A stretch of DNA of 64,000 nucleotides, taken from DASYRM01 sp036004405 (lineage in GTDB: Bacteria > Acidobacteriota > Vicinamibacteria > Vicinamibacterales > UBA2999). Positions 25,180 through 34,627 of the stretch are shown piece after piece. The translations under genes were made by a program, and so were the position numbers. The notes beneath the pieces were generated by a model, which made no database searches, had not been told where the DNA came from, and was given only the letters and a program-made list of their open reading frames with translations. Location of the stretch: assembly GCA_036004405.1 (NCBI GenBank), contig DASYRM010000037.1, positions 124,001-188,000 of the forward strand, given 5' to 3'. Within the stretch, counting starts at the first letter, position 1. Each line of letters starts with the position of its first letter.

Positions 25180-26481
25180 CTAGTTGGTTCCCGACGTGCG
25201 CGCCGCGCCGCCCACCACCGCTTGCATCACCATGTTCTCGAAGTCGCGCAGGAACTCCTGGTTCGAGGTCTGTGTCAGCACGATGGCGACGAGCTTCTCC
25301 TTGCGGTCGACCCAGAAGTGCGTGCCGAACGCACCGCTCCAGCCGAAGCTGCCCTCCGAAAGGTAGGTGTTGCGGGCGGCCGGATCGGTGACCACGCGCA
25401 CGCTCAGGCCGAAGCTCTCGCCCTTCGGACGCCCGGGCAGCGTATCGGGCACGAACACCGACCCCATCAGATCGACGGAGCGCGGGCTGAGCAGGCGCAC
25501 CCCGTTCAGCTCGCCGCCGTTGACCAGCATCAGCGCGAACTGCGCGTAGTCGGCGGCGGTGCTGAGCAGCCCGCCGCCGCCCGAGAAATAGACGCCGTTC
25601 ATGAATGCGGGATTCGCGGCGGGCTTGAGCCCCTCGGGAGTGCGGGAGTACAGCTTCACCAGCCGAGGATTGCCCGTGGGCTCCACATAGATCGTGTCCT
25701 TCATTTCCAGCGGATCGAAGATGCGTTGCTTCACGAAGCGGTCGATGGTCGTGCCCGACGTGATTTCGATGATCCGGGACAGCGTGTCCCACGCGGCCGT
25801 GGCGCTGTAGGCCCAGCGCGTGCCCGGCTGGAAATCCGTGGGGACCCTGCCGAGGCGTGGAATGTAATCGGCCAGCGTCTCGTTCGGCTTGGCGGCCACC
25901 GCGCGATTGGCGGACTGACTGACGGGGCCGGTCACGACGCCGTTGACATGCGTCAGCAGGTCGCGGATGGTGAGCTCGCGTTCGATTGGAACGGTGTAGT
26001 ACCGCGGCTCGGCGCCGCGTCCGCCGGCCGGCCCGCCAGCCCTGGCACCCGGCCCGGCCGGCAGCGGTACGCCGACGGTCATGTCCTTCCACTCGGGAAT
26101 GAATCGCGAGACCGGATCCGTCAGCCGGATCTTGCCCTCTTCGATCATCATCAGCGTCGCCACGCCGATGACCGGCTTGGTCATCGACATGATGCGGAAG
26201 ATGCCGTCCTTCGGCATCGGCTTCTTCGTTTCCAGATCCATCACGCCGAATGCCTCGTGATGGGCGATGCGTCCGTTGCGCGCCACCAGCGTCACCGCGC
26301 CGGAAAAGCTGCCCGCGGCGATGTGCCGCTGCACGAGCTCGCCGATGCGCTCGAGCCGTTTCGCCGAAAGGCCGACCTCCTCGGGTTTGCTCGACGGAGC
26401 CGTGGCGTCGAGTGCACCGGAGAAGGCGAGGTACCCGCTGACGACCGTGAGGACGATGATGGATGGGACTCTTCGTAGCAT
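25180..26481 (-). CDS. Exported serine hydrolase (beta-lactamase/class C PBP-like)
   Basis: 433 residues from the ATG at 26481, with a signal peptide to about residue 24. The catalytic SxxK is SMTK (S99-K102), and the second motif Tyr is in WAYSATAAWD near residue 211 (YSA in place of YxN). The fold continues through SGGGGLLSTAADYAQFALML. The third KTG-like motif is not obvious; the corresponding region reads GWSGAFGTHFWVD. Members are esterases, peptidases or beta-lactamases; the genomic setting (14 bp downstream of a TonB receptor, next to a phenolic-ester operon) favours an esterase. That role is inferred. Confidence 0.82.
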   Translation of the reverse strand: MLRRVPSIIVLTVVSGYLAFSGALDATAPSSKPEEVGLSAKRLERIGELVQRHIAAGSFSGAVTLVARNGRIAHHEAFGVMDLETKKPMPKDGIFRIMSMTKPVIGVATLMMIEEGKIRLTDPVSRFIPEWKDMTVGVPLPAGPGARAGGPAGGRGAEPRYYTVPIERELTIRDLLTHVNGVVTGPVSQSANRAVAAKPNETLADYIPRLGRVPTDFQPGTRWAYSATAAWDTLSRIIEITSGTTIDRFVKQRIFDPLEMKDTIYVEPTGNPRLVKLYSRTPEGLKPAANPAFMNGVYFSGGGGLLSTAADYAQFALMLVNGGELNGVRLLSPRSVDLMGSVFVPDTLPGRPKGESFGLSVRVVTDPAARNTYLSEGSFGWSGAFGTHFWVDRKEKLVAIVLTQTSNQEFLRDFENMVMQAVVGGAARTSGTN

Positions 26482-26495
26482 GCAGGCCCCCTTGA

Positions 26496-29400
26496 TCAGA
26501 AGCTCACGGTGAAATTCAGTCGCGCGTAGCGCGGCGGATAGAGCGTCGTCGGATTCTTCCACGTTCCGCCCGACGCGGCGTTGCCGGCGCTGTACTGATA
26601 GGTGCCGCTCAACGCGGTGGCGTAGTTCGTGTTGAACAGGTTCTCGCCGTCCACGCCGACGTCGACACGTGTCTTGCCAAAGCGGAAGATCTTGGCTACG
26701 CGCATGTCCACCTGGGTTCGGCGATTGTCCGCGTACAGCTGGTGGTCGTCGTCGAGAAGGGCCACCGTGGTGGTGCCACCGGCCGTGCCGCCTGGCGGGA
26801 TGCGTCCAAGAAGCTGCACGACGACGCTGTTGGGCACCGGCCAGTTCGCGTTGAGAGTAAGGGGCGGCTGCGAACGGATCGCCGTGCTCACCAGGACGTC
26901 CACGCGCGGAATGGTGTAGCTGGCCAGGCCGCGAATCGTAGTTTGGTACGGTGGATTGATGCGGCAGTTGGTGCTCCCCGGCCCCGACGTCCGCCAATCA
27001 GGAGTGTCGATGCGTGTCGCGCTCGCGCAGAAGTCGTCCTTCTTCCGGCCGGTGTTGGTGCCGAACTGCAGCGTGAGCCCCTTGCTCGCCCGCGCGTTGA
27101 CGGTGAAGTCCACGCCCTGCCAGAAGCTCGTGCGCGCGGGGCCGAAGTCGGTCTCCCAGGTGATGTAGTTCTGCGCTGGGATCGCCGCCGCTGCGGCCGT
27201 CGGCGTGTAGACCGTGATCGGATAGCCGCCGCCGCCCGGCAGCCGGGAATCGGACGGCGCGGTGATCGTCCACGCCTCGTACTGCGACGGATCGCGCACC
27301 AGGTTGTCGGTGATGGTGAAGCTGTGGAACGAGCGGCGTGAATACGCGACGTCCGCGGACACGCGCGGCAGCACCTGCTGCTGCACGCCGATGCTCCACT
27401 GCCAGTCGTAGTCGCGCGCGCCCCATCCCTTGAGGGTGTCCGGGTTGACGCGCGTCAGGTTGCCCGACTGCCCGCCGAAGTTCAGATCGTTCCCGATCAG
27501 GGCCGCACATTCCCCGTTGGCGGTGAAGACGGCGAGGTTGCACTCGACGATCTTGTCGCCGTCGTCCGTCCAGCCTCTTGTCACGTTGTTCACCGTCCGC
27601 ACGGCCGGGTTGTTGCGCGTGTAGGCGAGGCCGTTGGTGGCCGCGCCAAGATAGCGGCCGCCGTTGAACTTGATCGCCGTCGTTCCGGTGCCGAACAGGT
27701 CGTATGCGACGCCGAACCGCGGCGTAAAGTCGTTGAACGAATCCACGCTGGGAGTGCGCGGGAACGTGATCGCGGCGAGCCCGAGCTGCGGCGCAGCGGT
27801 GTTGGTGCCGCTGAGCCCTTCCGGGCTGTAGCTCCAGGCGTGGTCGTAGCGCAGGGCGCCCTGCAGGGTCAGGCGGCGGCGCGTCCACGTGTCCTGCACG
27901 AAGAACGCCTGCGTCCAGGTGCGGTCCGCCGTTCCCCATTCAGGGATGCGGACGTTGAACCCGGTGGGAACACCCTGATTGAAGTTGTAGGACAGCAGCG
28001 TGGGGTTGGCGTGACGAACCGTGCTCGCGGCCTGGAACGCCCCCTGATAGCCGACCTTCAGGCTGTGCGAGCCGGTCACGTACGACATGGACGCGTTCCA
28101 GTTGTTCGGGCTCGCGGTGTCGTCCCGATACTCGGACAGCGCGCGATAGACGTAGTTGGCGCGCGGCGCGTACGGTTTGCCCGTCGCCGGGTTGTTGGCG
28201 GTGGACAGCTCCGTGACGCCGATGTCGAAGATGCCGTCGGGCGGTAGCGACAAGAACCCGCCAGCGTGGCGATACGAGTAGTAGGTGGCCCCCGCTTCCA
28301 GCAGAACCTTGTTCGTCCGCGGGTTCGTCCAGCGCCCTTGGAGGACGTTGTACGGGACGTCGAGATAGTTGAGGGAAGCCTCAGGCGATGACGTCGCCGT
28401 CGCCGCCACCCAGTTCGCGCCGCGGGTATGACAGCCGTCGGTATCGGCCTTGAGGGGCGTGCCGTCGCATCGCTGCTGCCACTCCCAGCTGACCGACACG
28501 CGATGTTTCGCCGCGACCTGCGCCGTCAGCCGTCCGATATAGATCGACCGCCCCGCCGAACTGCGGGCGGTCAGGCTGCGATCCTCCGCCCAGTCCCACC
28601 TCGAGAGGTCGAATGCATTGGCGTTGCCGACCACGCCTTCGACGGCGGTTTCCGTGTTCAACTTGCGATAGCTGCCGAAGAACCACAACCGGTCGCGCTT
28701 GATGGGGCCGCCGTAGGAGATGTTGGCGTCGTACGCCTTGATGACACCGGGTGTCTCTCGGAGGTTCGGCCCGGGCGTGGGCGCCATCAGCTCCGGCGTC
28801 AGGTTGTTGCCGCGGAGCCCATCGTTCGAGAAGTTCGTGAAGGCCTGTCCCTGGAACGTGTTGCCGCCCGATCGCGGGACGATGTTGAGCACCGGCCCGC
28901 CTACGTCGGTCTCGCCCATGCCGCCCGCCACTGTGATGGCGACTTCCTCGACGTTCACGGTGTCGTAGATCAGGGACGAGCCGCCGCCGCCGGCGAACGC
29001 GTTGGCCACCGGCATGCCGTTCACGTTGAAGCGCCCTTCGCTCGTCGGCCCGCCTCTCGCATAGAAGAAGACCAGCCCCGGCGCCGGATTCAACGCGGCG
29101 CCGAAGGTTTCCACGCCGGGCACCATCGTGATGAGCGACCCCGAGGACCGCGTGCCCGGCAGCGTCGACACGACGTCGCCGTCGATGACCGCTTCGCGCC
29201 GGCTGGACTGGACGTCCACCACCGGGCTCTCGCCGCTGACGAGGACCGTCTCCGTGAGATTGCCGACTTTCATCTCGACGGGAATGGTGAGGGTGGCCGA
29301 GCCTCGCAGTTCGACGTTCTCGCGCCTGACCAGGCTGAAGCCTTCGAGCGAGAACGTCAGCGAGTACACGCCCGGATCGAGATTCACGATGCGATATACG

Positions 29401-29603
29401 CCAGACCCGTCAGTGACGGCCGTCCGTACCTTCTCGATGAGTGCCGGGCTGGCTGCTTCCACGGTGACGCCCGGCAGCACGGCGCCGGAGGGATCGCGCA
29501 CGGTGCCGGTCAAGGTGCCACGCTCCAAGGCGCCCTGCGCGGCCGCGAGCGGCGTGATCATCAGCGCGAGCAGCGACACGGCCACGGACAAGCGTTGAAG
29601 CAT
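26496..29603 (-). CDS. TonB-dependent receptor, Oar-like, with carboxypeptidase-regulatory-like domain
   Basis: 1035 residues from the ATG at 29603 (MLQRLSVAVSLLAL), signal peptide to about residue 22. CarboxypepD_reg domain (GTLTGTVRDPSGAVLPGVTV), plug with VLVSGESPVVDVQSSRREAV and SSLIYDTVNVEEVAITVAGG, then a large barrel (GGPVLNIVPRSGGNTFQGQA, KVGYQGAFQAA, DVGVDGENLFNTNYATAL) ending in RYARLNFTVSF. It is divergent from the phenolic-ester operon across a 331-bp regulatory gap, so it may import oligomeric phenolic esters; that ligand is inferred. The N-terminal domain closely resembles the partial receptor at 63736 (both contain VLPGVTVEAASPALIEK). Confidence 0.88.
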   Translation of the reverse strand: MLQRLSVAVSLLALMITPLAAAQGALERGTLTGTVRDPSGAVLPGVTVEAASPALIEKVRTAVTDGSGVYRIVNLDPGVYSLTFSLEGFSLVRRENVELRGSATLTIPVEMKVGNLTETVLVSGESPVVDVQSSRREAVIDGDVVSTLPGTRSSGSLITMVPGVETFGAALNPAPGLVFFYARGGPTSEGRFNVNGMPVANAFAGGGGSSLIYDTVNVEEVAITVAGGMGETDVGGPVLNIVPRSGGNTFQGQAFTNFSNDGLRGNNLTPELMAPTPGPNLRETPGVIKAYDANISYGGPIKRDRLWFFGSYRKLNTETAVEGVVGNANAFDLSRWDWAEDRSLTARSSAGRSIYIGRLTAQVAAKHRVSVSWEWQQRCDGTPLKADTDGCHTRGANWVAATATSSPEASLNYLDVPYNVLQGRWTNPRTNKVLLEAGATYYSYRHAGGFLSLPPDGIFDIGVTELSTANNPATGKPYAPRANYVYRALSEYRDDTASPNNWNASMSYVTGSHSLKVGYQGAFQAASTVRHANPTLLSYNFNQGVPTGFNVRIPEWGTADRTWTQAFFVQDTWTRRRLTLQGALRYDHAWSYSPEGLSGTNTAAPQLGLAAITFPRTPSVDSFNDFTPRFGVAYDLFGTGTTAIKFNGGRYLGAATNGLAYTRNNPAVRTVNNVTRGWTDDGDKIVECNLAVFTANGECAALIGNDLNFGGQSGNLTRVNPDTLKGWGARDYDWQWSIGVQQQVLPRVSADVAYSRRSFHSFTITDNLVRDPSQYEAWTITAPSDSRLPGGGGYPITVYTPTAAAAAIPAQNYITWETDFGPARTSFWQGVDFTVNARASKGLTLQFGTNTGRKKDDFCASATRIDTPDWRTSGPGSTNCRINPPYQTTIRGLASYTIPRVDVLVSTAIRSQPPLTLNANWPVPNSVVVQLLGRIPPGGTAGGTTTVALLDDDHQLYADNRRTQVDMRVAKIFRFGKTRVDVGVDGENLFNTNYATALSGTYQYSAGNAASGGTWKNPTTLYPPRYARLNFTVSF

Positions 29604-29934
29604 GCAAGGGCTCCTTCGTGATCCCCCCGCCCGAAGGGCGGGCAATCAAACACTGCGCCCAGCGAGGCAAAGCCTCGCTGGGCCGGTTGGCGCGGTTCGG
29701 CCGGGATACTGACGAAGGCCCGTGCGATTCGTCAACCGTGATGAGAGATATGCCTCAGTGGAATATCAGAGGTGGCTGAACACGCGAGGCCCGCACGGTC
29801 GACCGCTGTCTCCACTAAAGCGTATTCCTCGTGTTGATAACTGATATGCGAAGTTGACACTTCGCGGACCGAACGGCGAGTCTCATGGCGCTGCCGTGGA
29901 TGGCGGCGCGTCCTCTTTCAACACGGAGAATCCT
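29604..29934. promoter_or_regulatory. Divergent regulatory gap with two hairpins and a LysR box
   Basis: A 331-bp gap with no gene between a TonB receptor and the esterase operon. It holds two strong hairpins on the receptor side: CCCGCCC-gaa-GGGCGGG (29626-29642) and GCCCAGCGAGGC-aaa-GCCTCGCTGGGC (29657-29683, a perfect 12-bp stem). GATAT-N11-ATATC (29747-29767) is a LysR-type box. GCGAAGT-tgac-ACTTCGC sits at 29848-29865 and contains a TTGACA (29854-29859) that could be a -35 for the rightward operon, although no good -10 follows. Confidence 0.5.
29747..29767. promoter_or_regulatory. Predicted LysR-type operator, GATAT-N11-ATATC
   Basis: A perfect 5-bp inverted repeat spaced by 11 bp, matching the ATAT-rich T-N11-A class of LysR sites. 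Its sequence differs from the 13736 and 24788 sites, so a different regulator is likely; the LysR gene at 30849, in the adjacent operon, is the candidate. Confidence 0.45.
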
Positions 29935-30843
29935 ATGCGACGGCCGGGAGCTTTTCTGAACCGCACGAAGGTGTCGCTGGCGGTGATCGCCTCTCTGTTG
30001 GTCGTGGCCGGCGCCCGCGGCGTCCTGGCACAAGCGCCCGCGCCGGCGGCGCCGGCGGCCGGACAGACACCAGGTCGGGGCGGACGTGGACCGATTCCGG
30101 TCGATCCGCGGGTGCAGATCCGGATGCATCACTTCGCGGAGACGAACGAAGACATTCCATATGCCTTGTTCGTGTCGTCGAAGGTGGATCCCAGGAAGAA
30201 GGCGCCGCTGATTGTCACGCTGCACGGCCTGGGTGGGACGCACACGACGATGATGCGTCCGCTCGCGCTGGATCTCGCGGAGGCGAACGGCGACATCCTG
30301 GTGGCGCCGATGGGTTACAACCCGCGCGGGTGGTACGGCATCCCGCGGGGCGTGCGACGGGGTGGACCTCCGGCGAATCCGGCCCCGGCGACGATTCCTC
30401 CGGCGCTGAACGGCGCGAACGACCCGCCGAACGTCCGCGAGCTGAGTGAAAAGGAAACGCTGGAAGTCATCGACCTCGTGCGGAAGGAGTTCAAGATCGA
30501 CGACGATCGAACCTACCTGATGGGGCATTCGATGGGAGGCGCTGGAACCTACTACCTGGCGGTCAAGTACCCGAAACAGTGGGCGGCGATCGCGGTACTG
30601 GCCCCGGCGGCCTTCAGCCTCGACCCGAACTCGCTGGCCAGGATTCCGAAGATGCCGGTGATGGTCGTCCACGGCGACATGGACACGGCGGTGCCCGTCT
30701 CGCTGTCGCGCAACTGGGTGGAGGTGATGACGTCGTTGAAGATGCCGCATCAGTACATCGAGGTGCCTGGAGGGGATCACGGCAGTGTCATCACGTCGCA
30801 CCAGGCGGAGGTCTTCGCGTTCTTTGCCAAGCACAAGCGCTGA
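29935..30843 (+). CDS. Exported alpha/beta hydrolase (feruloyl-esterase/depolymerase-like)
   Basis: 302 residues from the ATG at 29935 (GGAGA upstream); an in-frame ATG at 29854 would put 27 non-signal residues first. Signal peptide to about residue 33, then a Pro/Ala/Gly linker. Alpha/beta hydrolase motifs: LIVTLHGLGG (oxyanion loop), nucleophile elbow GHSMGG (S199), acid in VVHGDMDTAVP, base in PGGDHGSV. The pattern is that of prolyl-oligopeptidase-like or LpqC-type esterases. As first gene before a LysR, a tannase-like esterase and PobA, it probably cleaves phenolic esters outside the cytoplasm. The substrate is inferred. Confidence 0.82.
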   Translation: MRRPGAFLNRTKVSLAVIASLLVVAGARGVLAQAPAPAAPAAGQTPGRGGRGPIPVDPRVQIRMHHFAETNEDIPYALFVSSKVDPRKKAPLIVTLHGLGGTHTTMMRPLALDLAEANGDILVAPMGYNPRGWYGIPRGVRRGGPPANPAPATIPPALNGANDPPNVRELSEKETLEVIDLVRKEFKIDDDRTYLMGHSMGGAGTYYLAVKYPKQWAAIAVLAPAAFSLDPNSLARIPKMPVMVVHGDMDTAVPVSLSRNWVEVMTSLKMPHQYIEVPGGDHGSVITSHQAEVFAFFAKHKR

Positions 30844-30848
30844 GGGCG

Positions 30849-31802
30849 GTGCCGAAGCACGTCGATCTCAACCTGCTCCCCATCGTCATCGCGCTCTATG
30901 ACGAGTTGAGCGTCAGCCGCGCGGCGCAGCTGCTTGGCGTCAGCCAACCCGCGGTCAGCAAGGCGCTCGGGCGCCTGCGCGAGGCGTTCCAGGATCCGCT
31001 CTTCGTGCGGCGGCCCAACGGCATGATGCCGACACCGCGCGCGCACGAGATCGTCCGGGCCGCGCGCGGGCACCTGCAGCAGCTGCAGGAGGAGCTCGTC
31101 AAGGGCGAGCGCTTCGATCCGGCGGCCAGCGCACGTCCCATCACGCTCGCCCTTTCGGATGTCGCCGAGATGGCCTTCTTTCCCTCCGTCCTCGGGCACC
31201 TGCGGGCGCGCGCGCCCGGCTGTCCAGTGAGCACGGTGACGGTGCCAGACGGGCAGCTGGCGCTCGGGCTCGAGCGAGGCGACATCGATCTCGCGGTCGG
31301 CTACTTTCCGGCGCTCGCCCTGCGCAATTTCCGGCATCGGAGGCTTTCGCAGCACGGGTTCGCCTGTCTGATGCGCGCCGGCCATCCGTTGTGGAAGCCT
31401 CGGTTGACGGTGGCGGGGTTTCTGGAGGCCGAGCACATCGTCGTGCGCCGCGAGGGCAGCCGCAGCCAGGAGGTGCTCGAACGGTTCGTCGAGCGCCGCA
31501 AGATGCGCCGTAAGATCGCCGTCTACACGCCGCACGTCCTGAGCGTGCCGTTCATGGTGATGGAATCGCCCTTCGTGGCGACGCTGCCTTTTGCGGTCGT
31601 GACGCGCTTCACCTCGATCACCTCGCGCGTCGTGGCGGCGCTGCCGCCGTTCGACATCCGTTACGATCTCAAGCTGCACTGGCACCGCCGCTACGATAAC
31701 GAGCCGCGAAGCTTGTGGCTTCGTGATCAACTCACGTCGATCTTCCGGCAACATCAATGGCTGGTGCCGCCGAGCGGCCCGGCGCCGTTTCTCGAATCGT
31801 AG
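30849..31802 (+). CDS. LysR-family transcriptional regulator
   Basis: 317 residues, GTG start 5 bp after the preceding stop. Helix-turn-helix: DLNLLPIVIALYDELSVSRA and LLGVSQPAVSKALGRLRE (residues 5-45). Substrate-binding domain follows (about 95-300). Its position inside the phenolic-ester operon (between the alpha/beta hydrolase and the tannase-like gene) suggests self-regulation and control of the divergent TonB receptor through the 29747-29767 box. The inducer would be a released phenolic acid; this is inferred. Confidence 0.87.
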   Translation: MPKHVDLNLLPIVIALYDELSVSRAAQLLGVSQPAVSKALGRLREAFQDPLFVRRPNGMMPTPRAHEIVRAARGHLQQLQEELVKGERFDPAASARPITLALSDVAEMAFFPSVLGHLRARAPGCPVSTVTVPDGQLALGLERGDIDLAVGYFPALALRNFRHRRLSQHGFACLMRAGHPLWKPRLTVAGFLEAEHIVVRREGSRSQEVLERFVERRKMRRKIAVYTPHVLSVPFMVMESPFVATLPFAVVTRFTSITSRVVAALPPFDIRYDLKLHWHRRYDNEPRSLWLRDQLTSIFRQHQWLVPPSGPAPFLES

Positions 31803-31812
31803 AGAGGACATC

Positions 31813-33402
31813 ATGCGATCGACATCCGCCCTTCTCGCCGTCATTGGTGGCGTACTGATCGGTGCCGCCGTCCATGCCCAGGGGCGACAGGGCGGCGGCG
31901 GAGGGTTCGGGCCTCCGCCCGTGGCGGACGTCGCGCCGAAGCCGCTCATCCCAGCCGCCAAGCCGGCGCGGTCGTGCGAGAGCCTGACGATGGTCGCGCT
32001 GCCGAACACGACGATCGAATCGGCCGCGGTCGATCCCAACGCACCCGGCGTGTGCCGCGTCGCGGCGATCACCACCCATCCGCCGATGGGCGACAAGGTG
32101 CGCATCTGGATTGCACTGCCGGTATCGAACTGGAACGGGGGTTTTCTCGGCACCGGCGGGGGAGGCTTTCTGGGCGGGAGCCCGCTGGGCCTCGGGCAGC
32201 CGGCCGGCCTGGGCTACGTCGCCGGCGCCACTGACACTGGCCACGAGGGGGGCAGCGGCAGCTTCGCGCTCGACGCGAAGGGGCGTCTCGACTGGCAGAG
32301 CATCCGCAACAACGCGCACGTCGGGATTCACGAGATGACCGTGGCCGGCAAGGCGCTCACCAACGCGTTCTACGGCGTGGCGCCGCGCTTTTCGTATTTC
32401 ACCGGGTGCTCCACCGGCGGGCGGCAGGGGTTGATGGAGGCGCAGCGGTATCCGCAGGATTACGATGGCATCGTCGCCGGTGCGCCGGCCATCAACTGGA
32501 ATCGCCTCCATCCGCAGCAGCTCTGGGGGCCGGTCGTCATGAACGCGGCCGCGAATCCGGTTGCCGGCTGCAAGCTGGCGGCGGCGACCGCGGCCGCGGT
32601 AACGGCGTGTGACGTGATCGACGGCGTGAAGGACGGCGTGATCGAAGATCCGAAGCGCTGCAGCTACGATCCCAAAGCGCTCGTGGGGACGACGGCCGGG
32701 GAGTGCGGCGCCTTCACCGAAGCCGACGCGACGATCATTCGCAAGCTCTGGGAAGGTCCGCGGCGCGAGGGCGGCAGCTTCCTGTGGTACGGGCTGGCGC
32801 GTGGCGCGGATTTGAGCGCGTTGTGGAGCAGCCGCGGGACACCGCTGAAAGCGCAGGCCTTCCCGATTACCATGGAGTGGTTCCGCTATTTTCTCGCCCA
32901 GGATCCGCAGCTCGACGCCAGCACGATCACGCCGGCCGCATACGAACGCTTCTGGGATCAGTCGGTCGAGCAGTACGGGGCCGTGATCGGCACCGACAAC
33001 CCGGATCTGAGTGCGTTCCGCGCCCGCGGCGGAAAGGCGATCGTCTGGCACGGGTGGGCCGATCAGCTCATCGCGGCCGAGGGCACCATCGACTACTACT
33101 CGCGCGTGCAGCAGCAGCTGGGCGGCGCGAAGCCGACGTCCGACTTCATCCGGCTGTTCATGGCGCCGGGCGTCGGGCACTGCGCCGGCGGCGCCGGGCC
33201 CCAGCCGACGGGTCAGCTCGAAGCGCTGCTGGCGTGGGTCGAGGACGGCAAGGCGCCCGAGACACTGAAGGCCACCCGCCGCGATCAGTCCGGGACGGTC
33301 GCGCGTTCACGACCGCTGTGTACGTATCCGCTGGTATCGAAGTACAAGGGGAGCGGCAGCACCGACGACGCGGCGAACTTCGCGTGCAGCACCGGGTTCT
33401 AG
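31813..33402 (+). CDS. Secreted tannase/feruloyl esterase family enzyme
   Basis: 529 residues with a signal peptide (to about residue 23), preceded by AGAGAGG. The family's CS-D-HC architecture is complete: nucleophile in FTGCSTGGRQG (C199, S200), acid in VWHGWADQLI (Asp), base in GVGHCAGG (His-Cys, where the Cys pairs with C199). The lid region (about 225-390) contains the VAGAPAINW segment seen in tannases and feruloyl esterases. It hydrolyses esters of gallic, ferulic or related acids outside the cytoplasm; which one cannot be read here. PobA follows 7 bp downstream. Confidence 0.88.
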   Translation: MRSTSALLAVIGGVLIGAAVHAQGRQGGGGGFGPPPVADVAPKPLIPAAKPARSCESLTMVALPNTTIESAAVDPNAPGVCRVAAITTHPPMGDKVRIWIALPVSNWNGGFLGTGGGGFLGGSPLGLGQPAGLGYVAGATDTGHEGGSGSFALDAKGRLDWQSIRNNAHVGIHEMTVAGKALTNAFYGVAPRFSYFTGCSTGGRQGLMEAQRYPQDYDGIVAGAPAINWNRLHPQQLWGPVVMNAAANPVAGCKLAAATAAAVTACDVIDGVKDGVIEDPKRCSYDPKALVGTTAGECGAFTEADATIIRKLWEGPRREGGSFLWYGLARGADLSALWSSRGTPLKAQAFPITMEWFRYFLAQDPQLDASTITPAAYERFWDQSVEQYGAVIGTDNPDLSAFRARGGKAIVWHGWADQLIAAEGTIDYYSRVQQQLGGAKPTSDFIRLFMAPGVGHCAGGAGPQPTGQLEALLAWVEDGKAPETLKATRRDQSGTVARSRPLCTYPLVSKYKGSGSTDDAANFACSTGF

Positions 33403-33409
33403 GAGGCGC

Positions 33410-34627
33410 GTGGCCGTTCACAAAACGCAGGTGGGAATCGTCGGGGCCGGACCCGCCGGGCTCCTGCTCGGGCACCTGCTGCATCTCAACGGGATCGACT
33501 CGGTGATCCTCGAAAACCGCGCGCGTGACTACGTCATCGACCGCGTCCGCGCCGGCGTCCTCGAGCAGGGCACCGTGGACCTGCTGCGCGCGATGGGCGT
33601 GAGCGAGGGGCTCGACAGCCGCGGCCTGCGTCACGACGGCCTCTACATCAGCGTCCAGCGGCAACGCCATCGCATCGATCTGGCCGACCTCACCGGCGGC
33701 CGGGCCATTACCGTCTACGGTCAGAACGAGGTGGTGAAGGACCTGATCGACGCGCGCGTCGCCAGCGGGCGTCCCCTCTACTTCGAAGCCGAAGACGTGT
33801 CCGTCGAGGGCCTGGATTCGAGCCCCGCGATCCGGTTTCGCCATGACGGAGCCGAGCACGAGGTGAAGTGCGACGTCATTGCCGGCTGCGACGGCTTCCA
33901 CGGCATCTGCCGTCAGTCCATTCCGGCGGGTGCGCTGACCATCTACGAGCGGAACTATCCGTTCGGCTGGCTTGGCATCCTGGCCGAAGTGGCGCCGTCG
34001 AGCGAGGAGCTGGTCTACGCGCACCACGAGCGCGGCTTCGCGCTCTTCAGCATGCGGTCGCCGACGGTGACGCGCCTGTACCTGCAGGTGCCGCCCGACG
34101 AGTCGATCGACAGCTGGTCGGACGACGCCATCTGGGACGAGATGCTCACGCGCATGACGGCGAGCGACGGCTGGAAGCCGAACGTCGGCCGCATCGTCCA
34201 GAAGGGCGTCACGCCGATGCGCAGCTTCGTCGCCGCGCCGATGCGCCATGGCCGTCTGTTCCTCGCGGGGGACGCCGCGCACATCGTGCCGCCCACCGGC
34301 GCCAAGGGGCTGAACCTGGCCGCGTCGGACGTGCTGGTGCTGGCGCGGGCGTTGAAGGTGTTCTACGAGCGCGGGCAGATGAGAGAACTCGACCAGTACT
34401 CGGATGTCTGCCTGCGGCGGGTGTGGAAGGCGCAGCGGTTCTCCTGGTGGATGACGTCCACGCTGCACCGGTTTCCCGACGACGGGCCCTTCGACCTGCA
34501 GCGCCAGATTGCTGATCTCGACTACCTCACGAGCTCGCGCGCCGCGATGACCAGCCTGGCCGAGCAGTACGTCGGGCTGCCGCCGGAGGTATCCTTCGAG
34601 TCCGCCGGACTCTCTGGAGGCTTGTAA
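33410..34627 (+). CDS. pobA: 4-hydroxybenzoate 3-monooxygenase
   Basis: 405 residues, GTG start with AGGAGG upstream. FAD-dependent group A hydroxylase: GxGxxG motif VGIVGAGPAGLLLG (about 8-21), DG motif CDVIAGCDGFHG (about 155-167), and the GD motif LFLAGDAAHIVPPTGAKGLN. VRAGVLEQGTVDLL and HDGLYI are typical of PobA. It converts 4-hydroxybenzoate to protocatechuate with NAD(P)H and O2, in the cytoplasm. It follows the tannase-like esterase, so it probably processes a released phenolic acid. No ring-cleavage gene is in this window. Stop and next start overlap (TAATG). Confidence 0.9.
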   Translation: MAVHKTQVGIVGAGPAGLLLGHLLHLNGIDSVILENRARDYVIDRVRAGVLEQGTVDLLRAMGVSEGLDSRGLRHDGLYISVQRQRHRIDLADLTGGRAITVYGQNEVVKDLIDARVASGRPLYFEAEDVSVEGLDSSPAIRFRHDGAEHEVKCDVIAGCDGFHGICRQSIPAGALTIYERNYPFGWLGILAEVAPSSEELVYAHHERGFALFSMRSPTVTRLYLQVPPDESIDSWSDDAIWDEMLTRMTASDGWKPNVGRIVQKGVTPMRSFVAAPMRHGRLFLAGDAAHIVPPTGAKGLNLAASDVLVLARALKVFYERGQMRELDQYSDVCLRRVWKAQRFSWWMTSTLHRFPDDGPFDLQRQIADLDYLTSSRAAMTSLAEQYVGLPPEVSFESAGLSGGL

